From Rhodosorus marinus (lineage: Eukaryota; Rhodophyta; Stylonematophyceae; Stylonematales; Stylonemataceae): DNA of 64,000 nucleotides. Each line of letters opens with the position of its first letter. The first letter of the stretch is position 1. The DNA lies in the NCBI GenBank assembly GCA_029953675.1, contig JAMWBK010000012.1:930001-994000 (forward strand), in the 5' to 3' direction. Of this stretch, positions 21,809 through 32,984 are shown in pieces. Below the pieces are notes generated by a model that was not told the DNA's origin, ran no database searches, and worked only from the letters and a program-made list of their open reading frames with translations. The translations under genes and the position numbers were made by a program.

Positions 21809-22967
21809 CTACCAGGTATCCTCAACTGAATACCCATACTTTTCTCTATATCTGTTGCTGGCCCTCTTGAACAGCCACTGAAGTAACGGAATGAGTCGCG
21901 GTTTTCTCTTCAGAAACTTTGAGACGCGGTAAAGCAGCATAGACGTCGTAAGGTGGGCACAGATCGAGTAGACAATCGAATGGATCATGAACGAGAGAAT
22001 GATCACAAGTCGAATCTGCGCTTCTGTAGGTCCCATCCAGGTCGATCCAAGAAGTGTACTTCCAAGGCCTTGTAGCAACGTTTCGCCCTATTCCGATCAT
22101 GACGACTGCGGTTGAGATCTAGGTTTTGTGAAGAGACTGGTTGAAAAGATATCTCCTTACCTGTCTGGCGAGGACAGAAAGGACATCTGCGTGATAACAG
22201 AATGAGATTATAGCAATGATCACGCCGAATCCGATCATTTTCGCGAAAACCATTGGAACGATGATGAAGATACTCGGCCAGCGATCCCAGAATCCTCGAC
22301 AGAGGATCAAGGTTGATAGACCCTGGGAGGTGACATAGGAAAGTGCTGAGAACGGACCGAGGGTGAAGTTGACCCAGAAAAGCGTCGCAAAAACAACCAG
22401 TAGACCGTTCCGTGGTCCCCATCGCATCGCAGCAAATACTGCAGGAAACGGATACAACAGCTGAAACCATCCATCAAGTCTCAATACCTTCCCAAGCCTG
22501 CCCAGAACAAAACATATCTTCGTTCTTTACAATCCTGTCGTCTGCTTTTAACCATTTTAGGAAGCTTACCACCAAAATGAGACCGTCATTGCGGTCATCT
22601 GGGCGCTCTCTGTATGTTTAAGAAACTTGAATTGTTCTAAATTATCTCTATCACCGGGTGCTAAATCAATTTCTGTCTCTCTGTACGTTCTTTGGGACAC
22701 CGGGACGTAGTTTCCGCTCCTCACGGCGCGCATCTCAAACTCCCGAACTAGCCCAGGCCAGTCCTCATCACTACCATTAGTGCGGTCTACGTCATCATCC
22801 ATGTACTCAACCATCTCGTGTCCATTCTCCAACATCAGCACACGTCTTCCTCTCCTACCGCAACACCTCACACCCCCCAATCCTCGTCTAAATCCACTGT
22901 TCAACGTTACAAAACCTTCCATACTTCCAGCTTCTGGGTCTCTCTCAACCTTAAAGGGAGAAGCCAC
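21809..22967 (-). CDS. Plastid-type DUF2232 multi-pass membrane protein
   Basis: Three exons: 22967-22570, 22497-22161, 22087-21809; introns 72 and 73 nt; 337 residues. About the first 120 residues are transit-like and linker (Arg-rich, then acidic). The membrane part begins LLYPFPAVFAAMRWGPRNG, matching the FPLPxxxxxxRWG opening of cyanobacterial and plastid DUF2232 proteins, followed by about five hydrophobic helices. The C-terminal helix region (IVYSICAHLTTSMLLYRVS) also fits the family. The transporter or scaffold role is unknown; some relatives resemble substrate-binding (S) components of ECF-type importers. The start codon is the first Met of the open frame and could be further in. Confidence 0.65.
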
Positions 22968-25520
22968 ACACTCAGGCAGACTCAGACAAACCCCCTCTCT
23001 TCAAAAGTCACACACATCCTCCGTCTAAACCGTCCTCCGGTTGAGGTGTACTTAGCAATCTCGACCCCACCGACCAGCTCTTCACCCAAATCAAACCTAA
23101 CTCCCCAAGGTTCGCACTAGTTCCTCTCTCCTCCTTTCGCCTTCCTCTCAATGTCTCAGCCTCAATGTCAGCACCCAGGCTTCCTCACCTCAACTCTCTT
23201 GTCCTTGACTTTCCCCAATCTCAAGATCTCATCCTACAATAGCAAAGAAAAAAACCCTCGATCCCAACGAAGCACACCCTGCCGATCACTTATCTTCCTC
23301 CAGAAATGTTCAAATTCCTACCGATCCCGGACAAGAGCTCTCGATCTCAATATCTCATGCCCATTGGAACCCTGTAGAATCACTTTGACCTTGTCAAGTT
23401 CTTCCGCAAGCAGTTTACCAGCACTCTTAAATCTCGATTCAACAGATCAGCGCCTCGCTCAAAGGAGAAAATCTCGAGACTCCAAGCCTCGCAACTCAAT
23501 GTTCCCAGATCTTTCCCTTGCTCTCAATACTTCAGCATCAACAACGTTCCCGACTAACGTTCTCAGTATCAAATACTCTTCTTTCAAAGCCAACATCGAT
23601 ATAACTCTAAACTCCTTTCTCCCCTGCTCGCTTCTTTATCCTTGTCCTTGTCCTTACCTCAATCTCAAGATCTCCTCTTATCACACCAAATACAAACCTC
23701 CAGCTCAACAGAGCTCCACTTGACCTTTCCGTCAACTCTCAATTGATCTCCGACCAAAGCTCTCAATCGATCCCCGGCCAACGCTCTCAATCTCTCAATA
23801 TCTCACCCCAACCCCGTCCAAGAGACCGTACCTAACTCCGATGAGTCCCTCCTGTTCTGCTTTATGTTCGACGTCGATCACGACGGAATTTTAAGCTGCC
23901 GGACCAAGTTCACCTCTCCTCAACTCTCAAGTGATCCCGACGAAGCTCGCAATGTTTGCAATATCTCCGCACCCTCCAGAGAATTTGGTTAAGGCATCAG
24001 GCTCTGTCTACACTCACTCGAGCGAGGGGGATGGGAACAAGGGTGGAGGGTAAAAGCCCGACAAATGTTGGAGGTGTGTAAAGGAAGGGCACTTTGAAGA
24101 GGGAACGTAGCCAGGGGAGGCGGAGGATCATCCAGCGGAGTTTACTGAGCAGATAAGAAAACACTGGAGCATGAAACTCCCTCCCCACTTTGTGTACTGA
24201 AACCCCCGCTTCGTTCCCTCCTGAGCAGCACGGTGGGCTTCTGTTGAGACTGAAGTTACTCCGGAAAGAAGCGTTTTGTCTGTTACATGAATTCGTCGAG
24301 CGTATTATCCCAAAAGGCGGGGAATGCCTTTGTCGACACCAGTGATGACGACTAAAGCTCATCTGCAGGAATACGACGAGATGATAGGAGAGCCATTTCA
24401 GCCCTTGGCAGGATCGCCAGCACGAGGACGAGACCCGACATCACGTACGCTGTTGGGCGATGAGGAAAGAGGATGACAAAGCTGAAGCTTGGTGACTATG
24501 AACGAGCCAGGAACATTATGAATTGGCTCCAAGCGGGCACAAGACCCGGTATTGCGTCTAGGTACTAAACCAGCCTTTTCCGGTGGATGCTGATCAAACT
24601 CCAGCGTAATCGGACGATCAAACTAGTGTCACGCTGCAGCTGGCAGCTGCCCAATAAAGGTTACGCCTCCTGGAAGATGTGTTGCGATTCTGTCTAGTAC
24701 AGCGCCCAAGATCCGGTTAATCGGAGTCTAGTAAAATTCAGTTGCTTCTGAGGCCTACACTTAAGCTGCAGATTCGAGCCCGAACGTCGGGGGATGATTC
24801 CAGCGACTGAATCATATTAGTGGAGGGCCGGGGTCCCAACTGTTCCTGCCCTTCATTGTGGAAAGGTTTGGTCATCTTGAAAAGTCAAGCAATGCGTGAC
24901 TGGGGAAACGTTTTACTCGCAATCCTGCGGAGTACATGGGACTCCGGTACTCCTACGCAATCTAAGTGCCGATCATGGCGATATTATAGGAGCATGCTCG
25001 CCAAGGCGCGCCACTGCCGCCTGGGCTTGCACGCTTTTGTCCCTAGCACCTAGTTCTCCTTACGCCCTTCGTAGCGCTTATGGCTATGTTAGTACGCTTA
25101 AGTAATGATACTGGAATACGCTGGTCAAGCCCAAGCTGCGGGGTCAAAGGGAAGAGCCTTAATCCAGCGTATTTCCTCAAAAACCTCAAATCTTCATTAA
25201 GCAGGTCACAGAAATGTTTCAAGGTCTCACAGTCCGCTCGGCAAGGCAGCCGATGACCCAAGTGTGTGGCAAAGAGCGCAGCCCATAGTTCAAGCGGTGC
25301 GAGGCATTAAACCTGAAGATCTGCGACTCTATTTTCAAATTCCCTGTTGGCAAATGCAGGAGCTCTTGCGGACGTGCATATCAAGAGGGCCTCTAGCTCC
25401 GCCTGGATATACAAATCAGAGCTACACGGAAACTCAAGATTGGTAAACCTATCTACGCGCCATATGTAAGAAAACAGTGGCGGAACCCGACTCGCTTCAT
25501 CACCCACCCCCACCCTACCC
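22968..25520. other. 2.5 kb without a supported gene
   Basis: 22970-23950 is strongly pyrimidine-rich on the + strand (many CTC/TCT repeats). Near 24060 the + strand reads KCWRCVKEGHF, the start of a CCHC zinc-knuckle as in Gag proteins, but the last Cys is missing and stops surround it. Nothing else was recognised. Confidence 0.35.
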
Positions 25521-25529
25521 CAGTGCTTG

Positions 25530-25740
25530 CACTTCGATTTTCACCTTGGGGTTTTTTCTTTCAGGCTCCGATTAAACAAATTCATTCAGTACTTGCACTT
25601 CGAAAGGTCTACACCAAATCGATTAACTCGGCCAGCAATCTGTGCGGGGCCTCAGTGAGCTCGGGAGATTTCGGCGCGCACAAGTTGGCGTCTTGTGGGG
25701 ATGTTAAGGAGGGCTGAACTCGTCGCCTTATGCGGCTGAC
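25530..25740 (+). mobile_element. Family 2 retroelement tail plus zinc-finger remnant
   Basis: GGGGTTTTTTCTTTCAGGCT then CCGATTAAACAAATTCATTC is the family 2 3' end also seen at about 31767. About 50 bp downstream a + strand frame reads CGASVSSGDFGAHKLASC, a decayed zinc-finger like those at 31196 and near 930. Two truncated copies probably abut here. Confidence 0.45.
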
Positions 25741-25989
25741 GGGTTTGCTGTTCCGCTAGTCACAAGCGTACTAGCCACAAGTGTGTGACTACTCACAAAC
25801 CAGTAAACACTAACTAGTAAAATCTACTGGCACTCTCATAGCTACGAAGTGCAACCCAAGAGTTGCCTCTCCGCAGCGCGCGCTTCATAGCCAGCGAGAG
25901 CTCATTCTGCTGATGGCAGGTGCCGTCAGAGTCTAGATGCCCGGTGATCCGGCGAAGATAAGCCATTTTATGAGCTGCAAGTCGTCCAT

Positions 25990-26090
25990 ATGTTTGGCGC
26001 GCGTCGAAACGCTGCTTTATTGTCGGACGCTCGTCCCCAAGCGTCTTGTTCCTCGCTTCTCAGGGTCGTTTGGCCTCTGAATATATGGGT
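25990..26090 (+). mobile_element. Family 1 retroelement 3' end
   Basis: AACGCTGCTTTATTGTCGGA, AAGCGTCTTGTTCCTCGCTT, CTCAGGGTCGTTTGG and CCTCTGAATATATGG give a diverged family 1 tail in which AATAAA has become AATATA. Confidence 0.5.
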
Positions 26091-27240
26091 GCCCCAGACA
26101 ACACCAAAAAGCCCAAACTCTGTCAGCAAATCCAAAACCCTACCAAAAACCTCAAGCACCCCCCCAGAAAACAAAAAGAAACATTTTACATATGACAGTC
26201 TGTCCTCAATATTTTTGTTTTGTTTTATTTTGGGATCGTTTTGGGGTTTCAAAAAGAAAACAGAACTTCCGATCGTCGATCTATTTAGTTTTGGAAAACA
26301 AGAAAAAGGGGTAGGGCGAAAAAGCGGAAGTTGTTTGGTTTGGGGTTGAGGGGGATGAGGATACGTTTTGTTGGGTGAAGTATGGATATGGGAGGAGGGG
26401 GTCCCCGCTATTGTATTGTTAGAACAAGGGAACGAACAACAGTGAAAAGCAGGTTCGCCATGGCACGAAGATCCTCCTCATCGAGAAAGCAATAGGAAGT
26501 TTTGTTTTTTTTACTAGCAACGGCAAGAGACCGTACGATGTGTACTGGTTGGTTTTATCGACGAAACCCTCCCTAATCCTGTCTTCCCATAGCCTCTCCC
26601 CTCCCCACCTGCGTGCGCCCAAGTCCCGCCTCTTCGTTTAAAACGTTTAATCGCACTTACAGCTTTGGACAATCAGTTCACTTTAATCGTGGTATAGTCC
26701 ACCACGTGATCCCTCCACATCCATAACTCGACTCCCACGACCTTTTGATAATCAGTTCATTTTGCACTACGCGAGCACGTCCTTACGCAAGCACGTCCTT
26801 ACGCAGGCCCCAAAACCCGCTTTTCAATAATTCCTTGTCGAATTACTTCCAAAATACATGAACTCTTTTCATCCATTTTGATTCATATTTTTCTCAACTT
26901 ATTTTTTAAGCATTTCAACTATTGTCAGTTTCACAACAGCCAACCATGTCCTCTCTTTTTGAATACGTTGTTTCCATTTTCACATCAAGAATGCAAAATT
27001 TATTTGTATAATTTTATACAACAACCGTACTGATCATACCCCTTGTACTTGAAACCAATTCTACGTTTTCGGAGCTCACAATTTCAATATCAATACAATT
27101 TGTCGTTCGAAAAGAGGAATATTGTAGATCGGAAAGAGGGGGTAGTTCGGGTCCTGGCCATTGTAAGACGTTTTGCTTTTTTTACAAAATGGTTTGAAGC
27201 TAACAATTCATGAAGCATTGGGGGGTGAGGGAGTCGTGCA
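26091..27240. other. Intergenic
   Basis: Contains GACAGTCTGTCCTCAA at 26194-26209, shared with 56147 and following (palindrome core). The rest is AT-rich to mixed, with no supported gene. Confidence 0.35.
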
Positions 27241-27250
27241 TTGGGAAGCA

Positions 27251-27665
27251 TAACGCCAAAGGGGTATCATTGGCCATCTACAGATGGCCAGGAACAAACT
27301 TTTGAAAAACAAACCAATTGTGAAGTTCACAATTCTGCGAGCGGGAGTGTTGAGACCCGTCTATGGAGGTCTCGCATGAGGTGTAACGCCGAAAGGTATC
27401 ATGGGCCATCTAAAGATGGCCTGGGAGAAACTTTTGAAAAAAATCAATTGTGGCGTGGGGGAGACCTGTCTTGAAGGATAACGCCGTAGGTATCATTAGC
27501 CATCTAAATACGGCCAGGAACTAAGCTTTTGAAAAGAATCAATTGCGAAGCCAACAACTTCTTGGAGGGTGTGCGAGACCCGTCTTGAAGGGTAATGCCG
27601 TAGGTATCATTAGCCACCTAAACTTGGCCAGGGAGAAACTTTCGAAAAAAATCTTTGTCGTGTGC
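27251..27665. repeat. Four tandem repeats with a GGCCATCT/AGATGGCC hairpin
   Basis: Units start at about 27251, 27384, 27479 and 27593 (spacing 133, 95, 114). Each has TAACGCC or TAATGCC, GGTATCATT, GGCCATCTA..GATGGCC (or decayed hairpin), AGGxAxxAACTTTTGAAAA and ATCAATTG. Units 1 and 2 keep the hairpin intact; units 3 and 4 have lost arm pairing. The array ends about 340 bp before the sulfatase start codon. Confidence 0.7.
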
Positions 27666-28000
27666 TGCGGACACTACAAAGATGAAGCTTGGGGGGGGGG
27701 GTGGGTGGAATATCGATTGTTCTTCAAGATGAGACCTCGTGACAGGGGGGTGCTTGGGGTATGTTTGAACGAATTTGTCTAATCGCGGACTGAAGAAAAA
27801 AAAAAAGACAAGGAAGAAAAGGCTACGCGTTCTTGTTTAAAGCGTGCAAATAGCGTTTAGTGGTGCGCTGGTGCGCTGCTAGTAGGTAGCTGCCGATAAA
27901 GGCTACAGGGTTACAGAGGATAGAGGGCTGTTGAGGGTGTTTCGTAGGTGTCCGTACTCCTCTTCGAAAACTTTGTTTTTTGGTTTTTTGTTGTTGAAAG

Positions 28001-29635
28001 ATGAAGGTATTGGGACTATTTTGTTTGGCTTGGTTGAGTGTGCTTGGTATAGGACTGTGCGCGGACAAACCAAACGTCATTTTTATACTGGTGGATGATA
28101 TAGGATGGGCGGATCTGGGGATTCATGGTAGCAAGGATGTCAAGTCTCCGCATATTGACGAGCTAGCTCGTGATGGGGTTCAGTTGACGGACGCGTACGC
28201 CCCGCATCACTTCTGTTTTCCCTCGAGGGTTGGGCTGATGACCGGCATCCATCCTTTCGTCTTGGGAATGTCGAAGAATCCTCCGCGATCGCTTGACGAT
28301 AAGATCATTGGAATGAGACTTGGGTATGAAACTATGCCAGAGACCTTGAAGAAGAGTGGCTATAGGACCTATTGTATCGGAAAGTGGCACCTCGGATCCA
28401 CGCCGGGCCATCATCCGTTGAACCGCGGGTATGATAAGTTTTTCGGGTTTCTCCCGGGCTCTTTCAACTACAAGCTCGCGAAAATGCGCTCGGGCCCGGA
28501 CTACGACTACATCTACGACGATTTCACGAGAGTAAAGAAGATCACCTACCTCACCGACGATTTCACAGACGCGGCTTTGAGGTATCTCAACGACGCGAAA
28601 AAGAAGAAGAAGCCCTTCTTCATGTACGTGTCGTACAATGCGCCCCATGCGCCGTTCCTCAGCCTGAAAACTGACCGCGATCCAAACGTCTCAAAGGCTC
28701 GACAGCCACACGTGGCGATGATCAAGGCGATCGACAGGGGCGTTGGGAAGATCCGCGCAGCCCTTAAAGAACTGGGTATGGAGGATGATACGATGGTTAT
28801 GTTCAGCAGCGACAACGGGGGTCACGAAAAGGGGGCAATCAACAAGCCCTTTACTGAATTTAAGGGGTCATATCAGGAGGGTGGGCTGAGAGTGCCGTGG
28901 TTCATCACCTGGCCGGGAGTGATCAAGAAGGGACAGAAGATGAAGAAGATCGTAAATCATCTGGACATCTACCCGACTCTGCAAAAGCTCGCCAAAACCG
29001 CGAAGAAGGACAGGAACCCGAAGATTCAAGGTGAAGATATTATGCCTTACATCACAAAGGTCGGGAAGAGCAAACCGGAGGACAGAGGACAACCCCACTC
29101 GTGGCTTGCTTTCGGAGGTATACGACGAGGTATGATCCGAAAGGGCTTTTGGAAGGTGGCCCTTGGATTTGACGGTATCAAACTGTACAATTTAAAGGAT
29201 GACGCTGGCGAGAAAAAGGACCTGTCGAATAAGTTTCCGGACCGAAAAAGGAGTCTGCTTCGGATTTGGAATAAGTGGAACAAAAACAACATCCTGCCAC
29301 TTTTCGAAGAAGGCAAGAAGGATAAGAACCCGCTACAGCTCAAGCTAGTTGCTAAGAAGAAATCCACGAAAGCCGGCGGTCAGCTGGCGTTTAAGGCCAA
29401 AGGAAGCGCCCCAAAGGGCGAGAAGATCAGGTATCAGTGGGAGACGTACCAGGCCGGGGATTCGGACGAAGTCTTGTTCCGAGACGTGTGGGTCGACGGA
29501 CTCAAGAGCTCTTCTCGTAGGCAGAAGAACATAACTATTCGATTCCCAAAGACTGGAACATACATCGTACGCGTCAACATAGAAACGGATCGATTTCTGA
29601 TGGACAAGGAGGTCAAGATCAACGTGTCGAAATGA
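28001..29635 (+). CDS. Secreted sulfatase (CxPSR type, formylglycine-dependent)
   Basis: 544 residues, one exon. Residues 1-20 form a signal peptide (MKVLGLFCLAWLSVLGIGLC). The arylsulfatase fold shows VDDIGWAD (31-38, Asp metal ligands), HHFCFPSRVGLMTG with C72 as the residue oxidised to formylglycine, GKWHLG (127-132), YNAPHAPF (212-219) and SSDNGG (269-274). It is closest in layout to arylsulfatase A/B and GALNS-like enzymes. It therefore hydrolyses a sulfate ester outside the cell or in a vacuole; red algae have sulfated wall polysaccharides, so cell-wall galactan is a plausible but unproven substrate. After about residue 440 comes a Lys-rich linker and a predicted beta-rich module (IRYQWETYQ...TGTYIVRVNIET). 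It is GC-richer than its flanks. The tandem hairpin array lies just upstream. Confidence 0.9.
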   Translation: MKVLGLFCLAWLSVLGIGLCADKPNVIFILVDDIGWADLGIHGSKDVKSPHIDELARDGVQLTDAYAPHHFCFPSRVGLMTGIHPFVLGMSKNPPRSLDDKIIGMRLGYETMPETLKKSGYRTYCIGKWHLGSTPGHHPLNRGYDKFFGFLPGSFNYKLAKMRSGPDYDYIYDDFTRVKKITYLTDDFTDAALRYLNDAKKKKKPFFMYVSYNAPHAPFLSLKTDRDPNVSKARQPHVAMIKAIDRGVGKIRAALKELGMEDDTMVMFSSDNGGHEKGAINKPFTEFKGSYQEGGLRVPWFITWPGVIKKGQKMKKIVNHLDIYPTLQKLAKTAKKDRNPKIQGEDIMPYITKVGKSKPEDRGQPHSWLAFGGIRRGMIRKGFWKVALGFDGIKLYNLKDDAGEKKDLSNKFPDRKRSLLRIWNKWNKNNILPLFEEGKKDKNPLQLKLVAKKKSTKAGGQLAFKAKGSAPKGEKIRYQWETYQAGDSDEVLFRDVWVDGLKSSSRRQKNITIRFPKTGTYIVRVNIETDRFLMDKEVKINVSK

Positions 29636-30037
29636 CAATTGAGCGATCGCTCGCGCAGGCCGTGAGGCGTGCTCGCGTTCGTCGGGGATCTCCTTCAGTG
29701 TTGTCGAAGGAGGCACGATAGAAGGGTCTCACGTCTCCACCGTGCGAAGGAGCAGGTACACAAAGTACCTGGTGAATGTGTCAGCTCGAGCTATGTATCA
29801 AACCGCCACGGGAGAACACCCTTCGCGAAAATACTCGAGTCGAAGCTCTTGCAATCCACCTCGGGACGTATACGCGGCCTCAAACTCCCGCTCCTGACTC
29901 CAACATGGTTATGGTGGGAGAACGACGATTTTCTTGATCACTGGAGGAAGGAGGCCTGTCCAGTTTTCAAGCTTTACGAGTAGTTTGTAATACAACAATT
30001 GCGGAGATGAGTCCAGCGCCACCAACTAGTGTCCCCG

Positions 30038-30043
30038 AATAAA
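30038..30043 (+). promoter_or_regulatory. Possible polyadenylation signal of the sulfatase gene
   Basis: AATAAA followed by CTCTTTTATTTTC, 400 bp after the stop codon. It could end the sulfatase transcript. The DNA between has one open frame with no recognised motif. Confidence 0.3.
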
Positions 30044-30099
30044 CTCTTTTATTTTCATTTCACCAGCTACTTTGGAGCAAGGCTAGGGGGTTGGGGGAA

Positions 30100-31070
30100 G
30101 GGCCAAATTCCCCCTTCTGGGTTGTGCCACAAAGGCAATCGCGTACGCACGAAGGTGTAAAAATTCGAAGCATAGTGCCGTTGAAAAGCTTGACAAATGG
30201 AGTGTAACCCCATGCCGAACGACTAATCCATCCTGTCCTGCTTGCATACCCTTTCCCTGACCTCAGTCAGGAAGGCCCTCTCCGAGCTTCATTACCTCGA
30301 TGATCAACCATCGGCACGACGTTTTGACCATGTACAAGACAAGTGCATTTTATCAGGGCTGTCGACTCTGAAAGCACTTAACGATCGAAGACGCATAATA
30401 GACGCTAAAAACAACAATGCGGCGTTCATTCGTCACATACGAAGCTTGCAGAGCTGTGTACATACAAGAAAGTGCAGTCTGTTGGGCGGAAGCAGTGTTT
30501 CAGTCAAGCAGCTCCTTTTCTATCCAGAAATCCGAACGACTCAATGACAAACGGAACTAGACGATGTCGTCGTATGACTCTGGGCTTTTTTCAATCCCTC
30601 GAAGGCTTGCTCACGGGGCCGGCACCCCCACGTGGAGGTGTAGCACATAAAAAGGACGAGTATGAAAAAGCTTAAAAAGTGATCCGAAACATCGTGCCCT
30701 TACATGGCTTCCTTTTCTTTACCTGGCGACTCAACCAAGGTTTGATTTTCATCTATATACGAGGTTATGATTACCTTTTTCGCAGGGATCACAAGGGTGG
30801 TTTTTTGCTTGGTCAACCATGCTTTTACAGCCTATCAATTTCAGCCTTTCACCTCCTGTGGTTGATGAGGGAGCAGAAGTCCGTCGCGATCCTCCTAATG
30901 ATGGGCCGGGCTCTGGGAGTCGCGTCTCCGCAGGCACGGATGCGTTGCAAAACACCTTTCTGGGATTTGTGGATTTGCACCGTGCTGCGTACGGCCGACT
31001 TCTCGCGTAGAGGTCTCATCTTCCTGGGATCGCGCCCGCCTGCATAGTCTTGGGGGGTGTATTGGCTCTC
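30100..31070. other. Intergenic, nothing recognised
   Basis: Short overlapping ORFs on both strands. The last 300 bp may be the degraded upstream part of the retroelement beginning at about 31080. Confidence 0.3.
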
Positions 31071-31079
31071 AGTGGCTCA

Positions 31080-31815
31080 TGACCGTCCCCGATTTTCTGT
31101 CACTCACACTCGCAGATTTCGAAGTGCGCCCTTCTCTGCGCTTATACCTCGGCTTGCATCAGCCGCCCTGGACTTGCGAGACGGGTTCCCCGCGCCCTCT
31201 ATTCTCTCAGAACGAAGACACCGCGGATTTTGGGTCCCACCTGCTCGTCAGCTGCCCCGCTGTGAAAGGCGCCCGAACCCGACGGATCTTGAACCTGTTA
31301 TCAGCGAACTTCGACATAATCGTACGGCAAACCCGGTCTTGAAATTGAATGTGCTAAGCCCCTGCCTGTCGCTGACTACGGGATGATGAACGCCGCGTGG
31401 CTGTCCTCGTGGTCACCTGTGACGATCGCCGCCGTACGACGTACGCTGATCTTGCTGTTCCTAATCCTCAGGCCAGTGGCTATTTGCCGGCTACGGGAGA
31501 GCGCCGTGGATTTGCCGCTGCCAATATGAGACGTCGTAAAGAGTTGAAAATGCGGGGGCCTTGTCTTCCCCAGGCATTCGTGCTTCGGCTCTAGCTCATC
31601 GCCTGGTAGCTCTGCTCATTGAGTGCTTTGGGTTATGGATTCCGTTGGTTCTCGTTGGCTTCGGGAATTGTCCCGCGAACGCCCTCTTGCTGTGGCGTAT
31701 GAACGCTGCTTAGATGTTGGAGACGCGGAATCTTCGCCGCGCCTAGTCTTTTTTTTGTCCTCGGGGTTTTTTCTTTCAGCCTCCGATTAAACCATTTCAT
31801 TCATTCATGTGGGGG
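31080..31815 (+). mobile_element. Family 2 retroelement: zinc finger, endonuclease remnant and 3' end
   Basis: The + strand reads LTLADFEVRPSLRLYLGL, then CETGS...DFGSHLLVSCPAVKG and ARTRRIL. After a frame change it reads VVTCDDRRRTTYADLAVPNP, probably the degenerate catalytic region of the restriction-like endonuclease, and then LLIECFGLW. The end is TTTTTTCTTTCAGCCTCCGA then TTAAACCATTTCATTCATTC, a tail of TCAT repeats rather than the GAT repeats of family 1. Several frame breaks make it inactive. Confidence 0.6.
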
Positions 31816-31924
31816 ACGTCAGCTCAGTACTAAGGAAGAGAAGTGTAACTCAACTTGTAACCTCAATACAGGCTGGCAGTTGTAGTCTAACCTAATCATG
31901 ATTCATTGCAGTGATAATGGTAGG

Positions 31925-32065
31925 TAGGGTTGTGCCAAGTGGGTCGGGTTTTTCGCTGTTTACGACATAGAAATGGTTAAACCTCCGAAAAAAGGCGGTT
32001 TAAGGGGGTGGGTAGGTCGTTAAACAGCGAAAAACCCGACCCACTTGCCACAACCAAAAACCCTA
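31925..32065. mobile_element. Foldback (MITE-like) element with perfect 26-bp inner arms
   Basis: 31937-31962 and 32021-32046 are exact inverted repeats. Pairing continues imperfectly outward to TAGGGTT...AACCCTA at the ends. A second small inverted repeat (AAACCTCC...GGCGGTTT) lies in the loop. AATGG flanks both sides and may be a target duplication. No coding capacity. Confidence 0.65.
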
Positions 32066-32069
32066 ATGG

Positions 32070-32860
32070 AAGGCTTGCATCCGAAAAATAATCATAATTC
32101 ATGATATGCGAGTTTGAGCTTGTCATACCGAGAAGTAATCATGATTCAATGCCTGAACCAGAGATGATTGATTATTGGACTAACATTGATTGAATATTCG
32201 GACGATTTACCGGACACGTTGATCGGACTGGCGATGAGACCTGTTTTTGCGAAGATTTTCAATGAGATACTGGACGGCCCAACAGAGCACTACTTAACTG
32301 TTCTGAACAGGCCTTTGGAATATTATGGTTACCATCTCTAGGTAGGAAGGAGTTATCGCTATGTCAGATTCCTAGTCAGTGATTGTGGAAATGGACAGAC
32401 GTTCCTTAGGATCCCGTCCGTGCGGACCATTTCCTGCTAAAAAAAATCGAAAACCAAGATCTACCCGTAAAGTTTTCCAGGCTTTCTTCAGCGCAGCCAT
32501 GCAACCGTGAACGCTTCACTAAACAAACCCCAAGTGGGGCCCGTCAAGAGTGAATAAGGAACCTATCGGTGCATTTTGGAACCCTTAATGTGTGCTATCT
32601 GGCTACGCCAACCCCGGAAAATTGCCGCTAGAGCTTACCGGAACTCACCGTAGCCAAAGCCTTACCTTAGCGCTCAAGATGTTGAAAACTTCCCCAAGAA
32701 ATTCTGTTGCCGCCTTCCCAACCCGTCCGAATGCTCCACGATAAAGTGGGCAAAGATGAACTCATTGGGATCCGTAGACTGGCTGAGGGCTATATACATG
32801 TGGTCGAGGCTTCCTTGGTTTTCTTGAGATGTTTCTTCATGCGCTGTTCCCTGCTGGAAT
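32070..32860. other. Intergenic, nothing recognised
   Basis: No coding, RNA or repeat signal was supported. Confidence 0.3.
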
Positions 32861-32868
32861 AAACCCAT

Positions 32869-32933
32869 AGATTCTATAGTATAAGTTGTGGAAGGATAAC
32901 AACTATCCTTCTATAACTTATTCAATAGAATCT
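32869..32933. repeat. Inverted repeat, 30-bp arms, 5-nt loop
   Basis: Arms 32869-32898 and 32904-32933 pair at 26 of 30 positions around ACAAC. It would form a long hairpin in DNA or RNA. It may be a tiny foldback element. Confidence 0.7.
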
Positions 32934-32984
32934 ACTCTCTTTGATAATCTATCTGAAGGATCGAACTACGAGCCTCCGCCGGGT

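Noticed and set aside
22003-22470. 155-codon overlapping minus ORF
   Set aside because: Different frame of the DUF2232 exon 2; the hydrophobic frame with good splice sites is preferred.
24055-24110. CCHC zinc-knuckle-like KCWRCVKEGHF suggesting an LTR element Gag
   Set aside because: Final Cys missing, stops on both sides, no LTRs or protease/integrase nearby.
28163-29716. Minus-strand ORFs over the sulfatase gene
   Set aside because: Antisense shadows of a 544-codon gene with intact catalytic motifs.
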